Assembly: GCA_011087605.1 (NCBI GenBank)
Contig: JAALLE010000022.1
Span: 1-47,265, forward strand
Origin: Hyphomicrobiales bacterium
Lineage (GTDB): Bacteria > Pseudomonadota > Alphaproteobacteria > Rhizobiales > Rhizobiaceae
Reading direction: 5' to 3'
DNA: 47,265 bases
Part shown: piece by piece, positions 35,454 through 44,871 of the stretch
Numbering within the stretch: the stretch's first letter is position 1
Layout of the letters: every line of letters starts with the position of its first letter
Notes under the pieces: model-generated
Seen by the model: only the letters and a program-made list of their open reading frames with translations
What the model was told of the DNA's origin: nothing
Databases searched by the model: none
Position numbers and translations under genes: made by a program

Positions 35454-36162
35454 TAGCCAGTTCTGCCTCTTCGATCGAAGCCGGTGTGCCCACGTGCAAC
35501 CATAAACCATCTAGGCGACAACCGTACAACCGATTTCGTTGAATGGCTTTATCAAAAAGGTGGTTCAGAGAAAATTTCGTATCCGATACAGATCTTATAT
35601 TACCTATGCGCGTAATGATCGCTCCTGCATAAATATAAGGGGCGGTCTCTGCATCATTCCGACGGGCCAGTATTTGTCGATCGTCGATGAAAAAATCACC
35701 GGCACCATCATATCCGACTGCCTGATTCTTTGCCGCCACCAGCAACAACATGTCCATGGCTTCGGGATCCCAAAGGGATTTCATGCGCTGGATGTTGGAA
35801 CTGTCCTCATCGATCCAGAACGAATCACCGTTCAAAATGATCAAAGGTCCATCCGGTTCGTCAGCAATGGCTTTCTTCACACCACCACCGGAATCCAGCA
35901 ACTCAGACCGTTCGTCTGATATGAGGATCTCGGGCAGGCTGCGGGCGTCGACATGCTGTTCAATCTGATCGGCCAGGTAATGCACGTTGAGGAAGGCACG
36001 CTTAACGCCACCTGCTGCCAATGCATCAAGTGCGCGATCCAACAGGGTTTTGCCAGCTACCGACACCAGCGGTTTGGGAATATTGTCGGTAATCGGGCGC
36101 ATGCGGGTTCCAAGACCTGCTGCCAGTACCATGCCGGTATTGATGTTTTGAGTGCGATCCAT
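35401..36162 (-). CDS. Sugar-1-phosphate nucleotidyltransferase (MurU-like)
   Basis: The 253-residue product has the nucleotidyltransferase motif LAAGLGTRMRPITDNIPKPLV, with the pyrophosphorylase signature and conserved Lys, then ILNGDSFW (the metal-binding Asp). Beside the AmgK-like kinase this resembles MurU, which makes UDP-MurNAc from MurNAc-1-phosphate in peptidoglycan recycling; mannose-1-phosphate guanylyltransferase is the other possible activity. GGAG lies five bases before ATG 36162. It shares its end with the N-terminal region of addB. Confidence 0.85.
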   Translation of the reverse strand: MDRTQNINTGMVLAAGLGTRMRPITDNIPKPLVSVAGKTLLDRALDALAAGGVKRAFLNVHYLADQIEQHVDARSLPEILISDERSELLDSGGGVKKAIADEPDGPLIILNGDSFWIDEDSSNIQRMKSLWDPEAMDMLLLVAAKNQAVGYDGAGDFFIDDRQILARRNDAETAPYIYAGAIITRIGNIRSVSDTKFSLNHLFDKAIQRNRLYGCRLDGLWLHVGTPASIEEAELAIDRHAANSGPNSDIKDT

Positions 36163-36182
36163 GCCTGCTCCGCGCCAGATAT

Positions 36183-37235
36183 CTAAAACTTCAATACGCT
36201 TTCAAGCCACTCACGATATGCGCCCAATACCGGATGCTGAAGTGCTCTTTTCAAATATGATTCCACATGCGGCAGGTTGCCCAGGTAGATGTGCTTGTCG
36301 TCACGCTGTGACAGCCGGACAAAAATGCCCAGAACTTTGGTGACCCGTTGAGCTGCCAAGATGGCATAGGCCTGTTTGAAACTATCCACATCGATGGAAT
36401 TGCGGTGCATTAGATAGCGATCAATCAACTGGGATTCCAGTTCCGGCCTTATGGGGATGCGCGCATCCTGGGCGATGGAAGCGACATCATAGGCGGTTGG
36501 CCCAATCAGCGCGTCCTGAAAATCGATCAATGCAGTTCGATCAGCGCCAACCGCATTGTCCATCCAGATGATGTTCGGAGAGTGATAATCCCGCAGCAAT
36601 ATCGATGGTTCGGCACTCTGGATTATCGGCACCAGATCCTGCCAGACCGCAGAGAAACCGGCTAGCTGCTCTCTCGATAATGGGTGCCCAAGCTTGTAAG
36701 GTGCATACCATTGGGCCAGCAGGTCGACTTCAATCAGGATGGCATCGCGATCAAAGGGTGGGAGAGTGTGAGTGCTGCCATCCGCCAGGTCGACGCTGGA
36801 TTGCCATGTATGATTGTGGATCTCGGCCAGCGTCTCCATCGATGCGAGATACCGCTCGCAGATGGCTTTTCCCTTGGCATCGACTATCCCGGTGGAACCC
36901 AGATTTTCAATCAGCAACAGACCCAGATCAAGGTCATGTGCGAATATTTCAGGGACGCGAAATCCATTTTCTCGAAGACGATCGGCGACACCCACAAAGG
37001 AGCGCATATTTTCAGCCAGATGAGCAATTTGACTGTAGGGTTTGCCATCCAGGATGGGGGGACCGTCGGGCTGCGGGGGAGCATCCATCAAAATCAGGCT
37101 GGATTTGCCTGGCGGTTGAATCAATTCGTAGGATCGTGTCGAAGCGTCGCCAGTCAGATGTGAGCGGGGGCTGTCTCCGTGCCCGTGTTTGGCCAGAAAT
37201 TGACGAAGCAGGTCTTCACGTGCGGCACTTTTCAT
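36183..37235 (-). CDS. Aminoglycoside-phosphotransferase-fold kinase (AmgK-like)
   Basis: The 350-residue product starts MKSAAREDLLRQFLAKHG and has the APH-fold catalytic loop LLRDYHSPNIIW and the metal motif TALIDFQDALIGPTAYDVASI. With the MurU-like gene 20 bases downstream it probably phosphorylates MurNAc (or GlcNAc) at the anomeric position, feeding cell-wall sugars back into peptidoglycan synthesis. In many alphaproteobacteria this gene is preceded by, or fused to, tsaE; here there is no tsaE and only 55 bases separate it from divL. A longer frame from 37544 would run through divL and is rejected. Confidence 0.87.
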   Translation of the reverse strand: MKSAAREDLLRQFLAKHGHGDSPRSHLTGDASTRSYELIQPPGKSSLILMDAPPQPDGPPILDGKPYSQIAHLAENMRSFVGVADRLRENGFRVPEIFAHDLDLGLLLIENLGSTGIVDAKGKAICERYLASMETLAEIHNHTWQSSVDLADGSTHTLPPFDRDAILIEVDLLAQWYAPYKLGHPLSREQLAGFSAVWQDLVPIIQSAEPSILLRDYHSPNIIWMDNAVGADRTALIDFQDALIGPTAYDVASIAQDARIPIRPELESQLIDRYLMHRNSIDVDSFKQAYAILAAQRVTKVLGIFVRLSQRDDKHIYLGNLPHVESYLKRALQHPVLGAYREWLESVLKF

Positions 37236-37290
37236 TAGCAACTCACAGAATATGCTGCTGTTTGTAGGATATAATCTGTGATCATGATCC

Positions 37291-39843
37291 CTATTGAGCC
37301 GCTTGTCTGGCTGGCTCGGTGTCGGAGCTGGGCAATTTCGGGAAACGGCAGATAAACCGGGTGCCCGTGGTGCAGGTGGTGTCGAGGATAAGGCTGCCAC
37401 CATGCAGTTCGACAAGAGAGCGGGCAATGGCCAGTCCAAGTCCCGCTCCTTTTCTTCCGTCGCCCTGGGCACGGCTGCTAAATCTTTCAAACAGACTGGC
37501 CCGCTGTTCTTTGGGAATTCCGGGACCAAGATCGCTGACAACAAAGGCTACGGAATCCTGGTCAATTTCGCTTTCCAGCGTGATTGATGAACCCTCGGGT
37601 GAAAATGTCACCGCATTGGCCAGAAGGTTGTACAGAACCTGTTGAACCCGATTGGCATCTGCAACAAATTGGCCCTGCGCAGCGGCCTGGCGTGCTGGAA
37701 TCAAATTCAGCGTGACGCGTTTGTCGTGCAACAGTTCGGCAACGCTTTTTGCTGCCGTGCGCATCGTGTCGCGCATTTCGACCTGATGCAGATCCAGCTC
37801 CATAATACCCGCATCGACAGTCGCCAGGTCCAGCAGGTTATCTACCAGTGCATGAAGCACGTTGGATGAGGCGGCGATATGAGAGACATATTCCGACTGT
37901 TTCTCGTTTAGCGGCCCGAATGCCGGTTGCTGCAGCATTTCGGCAAAGCCTTTGATATTGGTCAAAGGTGCTCTGAATTCATACGACACATGCTCAATAA
38001 AGGCGTTTTTCAAACGTTCCGCAGCTTCCAGGGCCTCGTTGCGTTCCTTCAAAGTGTGCTCAAGATTTACATTCGCGGAAACGTCGGCAAAACTCAGCAA
38101 TGTCTGGCCATTGGGCAGCGGAACCAGAGCATAGTCCAAGATCGTATCCGGCCCTAGCGTCACCCGTCCACTCAAGGTCTTCCTGGCATCGGATACACCT
38201 GTGATTCCGGTACTCAGTTCTTTCCAGACCGTTGGATCGTCGATCGACTGGCTGCACAATTCGGTAATATCAGCAATCGGCGTATTGGCGGCGACCTGTT
38301 CGTCGTCCAGCGCCCACAGTTTCTGGAAAGATGGATTGGAAAGCTTCAACCTGCCATCGGGCGCAAACACTGCGATGGCTTCGCTAAGATGATCCAGGGT
38401 TTCGCCCTGAACCTGGGTCAAAGCGATATAACGGCTTTCCATTTCCAGTTGTTCGGTGATGTTCTCAAATACCCAGGTGACGCCGCCCTGCTTCTGGGGG
38501 CTGGCGATGATGCGCAATGTGCGCCTGTCGGGCAGATGCCACCAGTCTTCCTGAGGTTGAGTGGATTCATAAACTTCCAGCAGTCCATTGCGCCATTTTG
38601 ACCAGTCGGGCTGTTCCGCTATCTTGCCGGCTTCGCGTAATGCGTCAAACAGCGCTCCATTGTCAGGTTCATCGTCCAGAAAGCGTGGCTCCAGTTTCCA
38701 CAAATCTTCAAATGCGGAGTTATAGAAAACCAAGTGACGTTTTTCATCGAAGATGGCGACGGCTGTGGCCAGCTGGTTCATGGTCTGGGCATGACTTTCC
38801 AGCGTCCGTCGCAGGTTCGACTGGACCTCTTCCACTTCGCTCATGTCGACGGCCAGACCGGCTGAGCCTCCGGTATAGAATACTTCGCTGACATCCATCA
38901 TGCGACGGTCGCCGGATATTGTGGCGGGCAGGCGCTCACGAATCTGGCTGATCTTCCCACCGGCTGTTTCGAGTTCCTGGTTATGGGCTGCTGTGACCTG
39001 TTTACGGACATTCTCATCCAGCAGGTGGCGATTGTCCTCGCTCACCATATCCAGGTCTTCGCCGTCAACAGCGTCAACGTAGGCCTGATTGGCCCATGTC
39101 AGCTGGGATTGCTGGTCACGCAACCAGACCGGAAACGGAATCGCTTCCAGTAATGATTTCATCGTATCCGTGGTCTGCATCAGTCGGGTGTGCTGAGCTT
39201 CCAATGCTGCCAGAGCGGCCCGGTCACCAGAAAGGCTGATAAATCTGACAAATGCATGTGAACCCGAAGCCCGTCCCTGAACTTCAACAACGGTTCCCGA
39301 TTTTGTCTCCACTGTAAGATCAAAGCTCTCCGCTAATCGGCGCAACCGGTCCACCGCATGTTCAAATGACTGAGCCGACTGGGCATTCATCCACGTGCCG
39401 AAGGCAATAAACTGTGTTGGATCAGCAGGGGCATTTGTATTTTCCGGCAATTGACCTCTGCAAACCGGTGAGTCTTCGCGGTTTTCCCAGATCACAACAC
39501 GTTGGTCGGGCACATCGAGCAGTGCCTGGGCGCGCTCGTGACGGGCCTTCAGGTCGGCTAGTTCAAGTTCAACTCTTCGGTTATTTTCGTCCAGCATGCG
39601 GCGTTCGCGAATGAGCCATGTTGCTGACCACATTGCAAACGCAAAGGCGCCAACAAATATTATCAGCATAATGCCGCTATTGGCGATGCTCTGGTCTGGC
39701 AGGATGTCGGTGAGCGTAACTTCTTGCGCTGCGACCAGGTCGATCGGTATGGCGACGCCCGCAATGAAGGTCGTTGCCACCAATTTTAAACTATGACACA
39801 GCGTCATGAGTGTTCGTTTCGCTAGCAGACGGTCCGAACACAC
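37291..39843 (-). CDS. divL: DivL-like PAS sensor kinase with Tyr in place of the phosphoacceptor His
   Basis: The 850-residue protein has two N-terminal hydrophobic segments (VATTFIAGVAIPIDLVAA and GIMLIIFVGAFAFAMW), a coiled-coil stretch, three PAS-like modules beginning near residues 222, 356 and 484, and a DHp domain in which the H box reads EHVSYEFRAPLTNI, with Tyr621 where histidine normally stands. The HATPase domain is intact (N box VLYNLLANAV, G1 SDLGPGI, G2 GAGLGLAIA). This is the hallmark of DivL, the pseudokinase that controls CckA and so CtrA in the alphaproteobacterial cell cycle. A start at ATG 39807 (MTLCHSLKL, 838 residues) is also possible. Confidence 0.88.
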   Translation of the reverse strand: MCSDRLLAKRTLMTLCHSLKLVATTFIAGVAIPIDLVAAQEVTLTDILPDQSIANSGIMLIIFVGAFAFAMWSATWLIRERRMLDENNRRVELELADLKARHERAQALLDVPDQRVVIWENREDSPVCRGQLPENTNAPADPTQFIAFGTWMNAQSAQSFEHAVDRLRRLAESFDLTVETKSGTVVEVQGRASGSHAFVRFISLSGDRAALAALEAQHTRLMQTTDTMKSLLEAIPFPVWLRDQQSQLTWANQAYVDAVDGEDLDMVSEDNRHLLDENVRKQVTAAHNQELETAGGKISQIRERLPATISGDRRMMDVSEVFYTGGSAGLAVDMSEVEEVQSNLRRTLESHAQTMNQLATAVAIFDEKRHLVFYNSAFEDLWKLEPRFLDDEPDNGALFDALREAGKIAEQPDWSKWRNGLLEVYESTQPQEDWWHLPDRRTLRIIASPQKQGGVTWVFENITEQLEMESRYIALTQVQGETLDHLSEAIAVFAPDGRLKLSNPSFQKLWALDDEQVAANTPIADITELCSQSIDDPTVWKELSTGITGVSDARKTLSGRVTLGPDTILDYALVPLPNGQTLLSFADVSANVNLEHTLKERNEALEAAERLKNAFIEHVSYEFRAPLTNIKGFAEMLQQPAFGPLNEKQSEYVSHIAASSNVLHALVDNLLDLATVDAGIMELDLHQVEMRDTMRTAAKSVAELLHDKRVTLNLIPARQAAAQGQFVADANRVQQVLYNLLANAVTFSPEGSSITLESEIDQDSVAFVVSDLGPGIPKEQRASLFERFSSRAQGDGRKGAGLGLAIARSLVELHGGSLILDTTCTTGTRFICRFPKLPSSDTEPARQAAQ

Positions 39844-40020
39844 AACATGGACCAGGGGTTCTCAAATATTATCGGCTGCCGATACGCTACCGATTCGCTC
39901 TAATTTAGCCCACCTGAGATTCCGGCGCGAGGGGCACAAAACGAAAACGCTGTCGTTCAGGTGGAACCCCTACTTGGTAACTAATTCATGGTAAACGACG
40001 GGTTAACTTCTGAACTGATC
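39844..40020 (-). promoter_or_regulatory. divL: Intergenic region upstream of divL
   Basis: This is the longest gap in the reverse-strand block (177 bases) and probably holds the divL promoter. An inverted repeat CCACCTGA (39910-39917) / TCAGGTGG (39957-39964) encloses 39 bases, with a small inner AACGA/TCGTT match. A perfect CtrA box (TTAA-N7-TTAA) is not present; the ATGGTAAACG and GTTAAC near 39990-40010 are only half-site-like. No canonical terminator for gshB was seen. Confidence 0.35.
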
Positions 40021-40974
40021 TTAAAGTCGCTTTGATTCAACCGCATCCCAAAACAGTGCTGCAATATCGGCACCACCAAATTTTTTGACCTCGCGAATGC
40101 CGGTTGGCGACGTGACATTGATTTCGGTCATATAGTCGCCAATCACATCAATTCCGACGAATATAAAGCCGCGACGTTTCAGTTCCGGGCCGATGGCGGC
40201 ACAGATCTCTTCTTCCCGGGGGGTCATGTCGATTGCTTCGGCACGGCCACCCACATGCATGTTGGAGCGGGCTTCGTGTTCCGATGGGATCCGGTTAATG
40301 GCACCGACTGGTTCGCCATCGATCAGGATGATGCGCTTGTCACCGGAGCGAACTTCTTTCATGTAGCGCTGGGCAATGAATGGTTCCGGCCAGGTCATTT
40401 CGAACATTTCGAGCAACGATGACAGATTCTGGTCACCTTCCTGAATTCGGAACACTCCAGCACCGCCATTTCCATACAGCGGCTTGATGATGATATCCTT
40501 GAACTCCTCGCGAAACTTGCGAATTTCGTCTCGTGAGCGGGTAATCAGGGTTTCCGGCATCAGCTCAGGAAATTCCGTAACAAAAATCTTTTCAGGTGCG
40601 TTGCGAACTTCAGCAGGATTGTTGACCACCAGAGTTTTATCTTTGGTGGTGCCGTGGATTCGTTCCAGCAGATGGGTTGCGGTGATATATCCCATATGAA
40701 AAGGCGGATCCTGGCGCATCAGGATGACATCCATTTCCGCAAGGTTTTGTTTGCTGGTTTCACCCAGATTAAAATGTTCGCCTTTGACGTCTTGAACGGT
40801 GACAGGCTCGCAGCCGGCAAATATTTCACCATCGCGCATGCTCAATCCATCAACTTCGTAGTGAAATAGCGAATGTCCCCGGGTCTGAGCCTCCAGCATC
40901 AGGGCGAAGGTGGAATCCCCTTCGATCTGGACGGTATTGATATGGTCCATCTGGACGGCGACGCGAAGAGACAT
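40021..40974 (-). CDS. gshB: Glutathione synthetase
   Basis: GshB ligates glycine to gamma-glutamylcysteine in the cytosol to give glutathione. The 317-residue product starts [27 protein letters not shown] and shows the family sites: [34 protein letters not shown] (ATP-grasp), the [18 protein letters not shown] core and NVTSPTG at the C-terminus. ATG 40974 is chosen because CAGGAA lies eight bases before it; a longer reading from 41094 would overlap yraN. It sits downstream of rsmI and yraN, as in many proteobacteria. Confidence 0.95.
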   Translation of the reverse strand: MSLRVAVQMDHINTVQIEGDSTFALMLEAQTRGHSLFHYEVDGLSMRDGEIFAGCEPVTVQDVKGEHFNLGETSKQNLAEMDVILMRQDPPFHMGYITATHLLERIHGTTKDKTLVVNNPAEVRNAPEKIFVTEFPELMPETLITRSRDEIRKFREEFKDIIIKPLYGNGGAGVFRIQEGDQNLSSLLEMFEMTWPEPFIAQRYMKEVRSGDKRIILIDGEPVGAINRIPSEHEARSNMHVGGRAEAIDMTPREEEICAAIGPELKRRGFIFVGIDVIGDYMTEINVTSPTGIREVKKFGGADIAALFWDAVESKRL

Positions 40975-41050
40975 GTGTAGATTCCTGTCAGGCTGGTATA
41001 AACTGTATTTAGCGATGCGGGTGGAATTGCAAGGGTTGCGATTTTCTTCT

Positions 41051-41404
41051 TTACCAAACGTCTTTGAAATGGCGTGGCCAGCTGCGTGGCGCAACCGTGA
41101 TTACATCAAACCGCCAGCTCAAGTGACCGGCATCGGGTTGCTGGCCCAACCACCACATGGCTGCGGCGGCGATACGGCGTTGCGAAGTTGGATTGATGCT
41201 GTCCAGTGCCACCTGGTGAGAAGATCGGGCTTTTACTTCAACAAAAACGATCAGTTCCTGTTTTCGGACGATCAGATCTACTTCACCCACAGGCGTTTTG
41301 AACCGCCTTGCAGCGATTCGAAATCCATTCAGCTGCAGCATGATTGCTGCAAGCCATTCAGCTTGGTGGCCGCGACGATAAGCCTGTCGTCGCTTATAAG
41401 TCAT
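41051..41404 (-). CDS. yraN: YraN/UPF0102 family protein
   Basis: The 117-residue product has the YraN pattern: [16 protein letters not shown], the [35 protein letters not shown] core that looks like a restriction-endonuclease/Holliday-resolvase fold (GE-D-...-E-V-K), and a short tail ending WRFDVITV. Biochemical role is not established. It overlaps the rsmI 3' end by 11 bases and precedes gshB. Confidence 0.9.
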   Translation of the reverse strand: MTYKRRQAYRRGHQAEWLAAIMLQLNGFRIAARRFKTPVGEVDLIVRKQELIVFVEVKARSSHQVALDSINPTSQRRIAAAAMWWLGQQPDAGHLSWRFDVITVAPRSWPRHFKDVW

Positions 41405-42296
41405 CTTTCAATGTCAGAGCCTGTTTGTAGAGTTCCTGTTTGGAGAGTCCGCTCGATTTGGCCACAAAGGCGGCCGCCTGTTTGGTTTTCATCATTTGAA
41501 GCGCCTCACGCAATTGATTTTCCACGTTTTCTTCAGATACAGGTGAGGGCGAAGCACCCGCCACGACGATGACGATTTCGCCGCGGACTTTGCCCATTGC
41601 CTCAAACTCCTGATTCAGTTCCTCAAGCGATCCGCGATAGAAACTTTCATGCATTTTTGTCAGTTCACGGGCAACCACTGCCCTTCTGTCGGCACCAAAT
41701 TCTCCAACCATCGCTGAAAGCGTTGCTTTTAACCTGTTGGGACTGTCGAAAAAAATTAGCGTGTATGGATCTCGTGCCAGTTGGCTTAAACGTTGGATTC
41801 TGGCCTGAGACTTGCTTGGCAAAAAGCCACAGAAACGAAAATCATCACTGGCCAAACCGCTGCCAACCAATGCGGCCAGCGGAGCACTGGCACCGGGCAG
41901 CGGAATGACCGGCAGTTTGAGAGCCGCCGCTTGCTGCACCAGTCGGAATCCCGGATCGCTGACCAGCGGCGTGCCAGCATCGCTGATCAAGGCCACGGCA
42001 GCACCCTCGGAAATCTGGCGCAGCAAATCGGGACCCCTTACATTGGCATTATGCTCCGTATAAGAGACTTTTGGGCGGTCGATACCAAAGCGTTTCAACA
42101 ATATGCCGCTTTTGCGGGTGTCTTCGCAGGCAATGATTGTGCATCCGGCAAGTGTTTCAAGCGCCCGCAGGGTAATATCGCCGAGATTGCCAATTGGTGT
42201 TGCCACCACATAGAGTCCAGCAGGTAGTTGGGCGGCGGGTACCGACATGCCCAGCAACTGGAAAGAATTCGATTTTTCAATCTTCATGGACCGCAC
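41394..42296 (-). CDS. rsmI: 16S rRNA (cytidine-2'-O)-methyltransferase
   Basis: RsmI methylates C1402 of 16S rRNA (2'-O), using SAM. The 300-residue protein has the tetrapyrrole-methylase fold signatures YVVATPIGNLGDITLRALETL, the IACEDTRKSGILL motif, SDAGTPLVSDPG and LPGASAPLAAL. It is divergent from the LpoA-like gene (140-base gap) and heads the rsmI-yraN-gshB block, similar to the yraL-lpoA-yraN neighbourhood in gammaproteobacteria but with a different strand layout. Start ATG 42296 or 42287. Confidence 0.94.
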   Translation of the reverse strand: MRSMKIEKSNSFQLLGMSVPAAQLPAGLYVVATPIGNLGDITLRALETLAGCTIIACEDTRKSGILLKRFGIDRPKVSYTEHNANVRGPDLLRQISEGAAVALISDAGTPLVSDPGFRLVQQAAALKLPVIPLPGASAPLAALVGSGLASDDFRFCGFLPSKSQARIQRLSQLARDPYTLIFFDSPNRLKATLSAMVGEFGADRRAVVARELTKMHESFYRGSLEELNQEFEAMGKVRGEIVIVVAGASPSPVSEENVENQLREALQMMKTKQAAAFVAKSSGLSKQELYKQALTLKDDL

Positions 42297-42332
42297 CCTG
42301 CTCCAAGCTGATCAAAACGTAAACACACTCTC

Positions 42333-42361
42333 TTGAGACAATATCCTGTTCGGTCTAACCT
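42333..42361 (+). promoter_or_regulatory. Weak promoter candidate for the LpoA-like gene
   Basis: TTGAGA (42333-42338) and TAACCT (42356-42361) are spaced by 17 bases, which is acceptable for a sigma-70 promoter, but the match is poor and other sites in the 140-base gap may serve equally well. Confidence 0.22.
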
Positions 42362-42436
42362 GTTATCAGGTGCCCGAGGGGTAAGGTGCCGGTTCTGGCT
42401 TGATCTGCCAATTTTCAGACCCCACGGAATAATTAG

Positions 42437-43666
42437 TTGACCAGCATCTCGGTTCCCTCTTTCCTTAAATCTTCGCGCAAATTCGTGGTGATCTCGGCCC
42501 TGATTCTTACTTCTTGCCAACAAAGTGCCTATCAGATTGAAAATTCACAGCGCGGATCAAATGGACGTTTGTCATCGCAGACCGACGCAACAATCCCGAT
42601 TCGTCCCCTGAGTTCCCAGGTTGAAGGTGAATCGGTTGGTTCTGGCCCTGTTCGAATAGCCATGATTTTGCCTAAATCGGCGTCTGGTGCTGCCGGACTT
42701 GCCGGTACCGAAATGGCCAATGCCGCCAAAATGGCAATGCGAGACTTTGCCGGCGGGAGTTTTCAACGGGTCATCAAAGATACCAAGGGCCAGCCATCTG
42801 AGGCAGCGATTCTGGCTTCGCAAGCCCGTGATGAAGGTGCCAGCCTTGTTTTGGGTCCCTTGTTCTCGGCCAATGTCAGCGCCGCATCCGGTGTGACCGA
42901 ACCAGCGAAAATCCCGATGATTGCATTCTCATCGGACATTGCGAGAGCCCGTCCCGGCATTTACCTGCTTTCTTTTGCGCCAGATGCAGATATCCGCCGC
43001 ACGCTGAGCTATGGACTGTCTCTTGGTGCCAACAGGGTTGTCGCCCTGTTACCAGAAAGTTCCTACGGGCGTCTGGCAGAACGGGAACTGCGACGCACCT
43101 ATGACAGTTGGGGCGGCCAAATCGTTTCGGTTGTGCGCTATGCACGCAATTCCGATGCAATCCTCACGGCAGCCCAGTCGGTCGTGCAAATGGTTGAAAA
43201 TGCCAATGCCATTTACATTCCTGAAGGTGGCCAAGTGCCAGCCTTGATTCTAGGAACGCTGAAAACTGCCGGTATCAATCTGCAGGACAAGCAGATCATG
43301 GGGTCTGGTCAATGGACCAGCACCAAGAAAATAGACAGCGTGCTCAATGGTGCGATCTATGCCGGGGCGGACAAGGTCAATTTCGCGCAGTTTTCTGCTC
43401 GCTATCGCACGATCTATGGCAATGAACCGACTGTCACTGCCGCATTGGGATATGACGCGATATCCCTCACGGCCGAATTGCTTAGGCGTAGTGCTCAAGC
43501 ACCCTTCGCGGCCAACCAGATTCAAAGCCGAGCAGGGTTTCGGGGCGCTACAGGGATTTTTCGATTTGAAGCAGATGGTCGTTTGCAGCGCGCACTTGTC
43601 GTCCATCGATTGGAAGCAGGTCAGCCGGTCATCGTCTCACCGGCGCCAACGTCATTTGCCAGATAG
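42437..43666 (+). CDS. Penicillin-binding protein activator (LpoA-like lipoprotein)
   Basis: The 409-residue product has a lipoprotein signal peptide with a lipobox LTSC and modified cysteine at position 27, then a periplasmic-binding-protein (Peripla_BP_6-like) fold: IAMILPKSASGAAGLAGTEMANAAKMAMRDFAG and SFAPDADIRRTLSYGLSLGANRVVALLP. This fits LpoA, the outer-membrane activator of PBP1A in peptidoglycan synthesis, although in alphaproteobacteria the partner is not proven. The start codon is TTG (42437), supported by GGAA seven bases upstream (42426-42429). It is divergent from rsmI. Confidence 0.85.
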   Translation: MTSISVPSFLKSSRKFVVISALILTSCQQSAYQIENSQRGSNGRLSSQTDATIPIRPLSSQVEGESVGSGPVRIAMILPKSASGAAGLAGTEMANAAKMAMRDFAGGSFQRVIKDTKGQPSEAAILASQARDEGASLVLGPLFSANVSAASGVTEPAKIPMIAFSSDIARARPGIYLLSFAPDADIRRTLSYGLSLGANRVVALLPESSYGRLAERELRRTYDSWGGQIVSVVRYARNSDAILTAAQSVVQMVENANAIYIPEGGQVPALILGTLKTAGINLQDKQIMGSGQWTSTKKIDSVLNGAIYAGADKVNFAQFSARYRTIYGNEPTVTAALGYDAISLTAELLRRSAQAPFAANQIQSRAGFRGATGIFRFEADGRLQRALVVHRLEAGQPVIVSPAPTSFAR

Positions 43667-43698
43667 GTTTTTTAAGCCGGCAAAGTTTCTTATCAATT

Positions 43699-44871
43699 TT
43701 ACGAAGCCAGATCGGCGATTACGGCGTCAAGGACCAACCAGCCCTGAGATGTGGCTCTGATCCGGTTACCATCGATTCTCTCAATCATGCCCAACTCCAT
43801 AAGCCCCGCCAGACGGTCGCCATCAAGCGGTTTGCCACTTTCCTGCTGGTAACGGGTTTCGCTCAAACCTTCCCGTAACCGAAGTCCCATCAGCAGAAAT
43901 TCGTCGCCAGCATCCTCGCTGGACAGGATGTCGTTTTCAGTGATTCCATGACCTTTATCCAGCACCTGTTTCAACCAGGTTTCCGGGTGTTTATGGGTTG
44001 AAATTGCATGCCGTCCGTCATTCATCGTCAGTCGACCATGAGCCCCCGGACCGACCCCCGCCCAGTTGCCAAAGCGCCAATAAGTCAAATTGTGGCGGCT
44101 TTCGCTGCCGGGACGGGCATGGTTGGAAATTTCATAGGCGGGCAGTCCGCGTTTTTCGGTGATGTTCTGCGTAAGTTCATACAGTTGAGCGGCTTGTTCC
44201 GATTCCGGAACAATAATCTTTCCGCGCTTGTGCAAGTCGAAAAACGGCGTGCCTTGTTCAATCGTCAGTTGATAAAGCGACAAGTGGTCCGCCGCCAGAT
44301 CGATGGCTGCGTTGAGTTCCTGTTCCCATTGATCCAGCTGTTGGTTCGGGCGGGCATAGATCAGATCAAATGAGATCCTCGGAAATGTCTCGCGCGCCAG
44401 AGAAATGGCAGCACGAGCCTCAGCGGCCGAATGCAGTCTGCCAAGAAATTTAAGCTGGTCATCATCAAGCGACTGCACACCTAGCGAAACCCTGTTGACA
44501 CCGGCAGCGCGATAATCGCGGAACCGCGAAGCGTCGACGCTGGTTGGATTTGCTTCCAGAGTGATTTCCATATCCGGCAAGCAAGGCCAGGCTTTATGAA
44601 TGGCCGCCAGTATCCGGCTGACAGTGTCGGCCTGCATCAGTGATGGTGTGCCACCACCGAAGAATACAGAAGTTACCTGGCGTCCCGGCTGCATGGCGGC
44701 CATATGGGCAATCTCAGCCTCAAATGCTGCAGCATAGTCGGCCTGGTTGGGTGCGGTGTGGCGCACATGTGAGTTGAAATCACAATAGGGGCACTTGGCT
44801 GCGCAAAAGGGCCAGTGAACATAGACCCCGAATCCAGCCGAGCCATCGTCCTGATTCGACGTCTTATCCAA
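43699..44871 (-). CDS. hemW: HemW (radical SAM, coproporphyrinogen III oxidase-like)
   Basis: HemW is a heme-binding radical SAM protein related to HemN and is thought to insert or handle heme. The 390-residue product has [23 protein letters not shown] (CxxxCxxC cluster, without HemN's fourth cysteine), [23 protein letters not shown] and [25 protein letters not shown] 44871 is preferred because GGAAG lies six bases upstream and it overlaps rdgB by only 8 bases; GTG 44901 is the alternative. It is the last gene of the rph-rdgB-hemW unit and is convergent with the LpoA-like gene. Confidence 0.92.
   Translation of the reverse strand: MDKTSNQDDGSAGFGVYVHWPFCAAKCPYCDFNSHVRHTAPNQADYAAAFEAEIAHMAAMQPGRQVTSVFFGGGTPSLMQADTVSRILAAIHKAWPCLPDMEITLEANPTSVDASRFRDYRAAGVNRVSLGVQSLDDDQLKFLGRLHSAAEARAAISLARETFPRISFDLIYARPNQQLDQWEQELNAAIDLAADHLSLYQLTIEQGTPFFDLHKRGKIIVPESEQAAQLYELTQNITEKRGLPAYEISNHARPGSESRHNLTYWRFGNWAGVGPGAHGRLTMNDGRHAISTHKHPETWLKQVLDKGHGITENDILSSEDAGDEFLLMGLRLREGLSETRYQQESGKPLDGDRLAGLMELGMIERIDGNRIRATSQGWLVLDAVIADLAS

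Noticed and set aside
36605-37267. A 220-codon plus-strand frame opposite the AmgK-like kinase
   Set aside because: Antisense shadow with low-complexity Arg-, Cys- and His-rich translation and no recognisable domain.
37236-37544. N-terminal extension of the AmgK-like kinase to 453 residues
   Set aside because: The added 103 residues are read out of frame through the C-terminus of divL on the same strand; the family N-terminus begins at MKSAARED (37235).
39985-40015. CtrA binding site upstream of divL
   Set aside because: Only half-site-like sequences are present and the TTAA copies are not spaced by seven bases.
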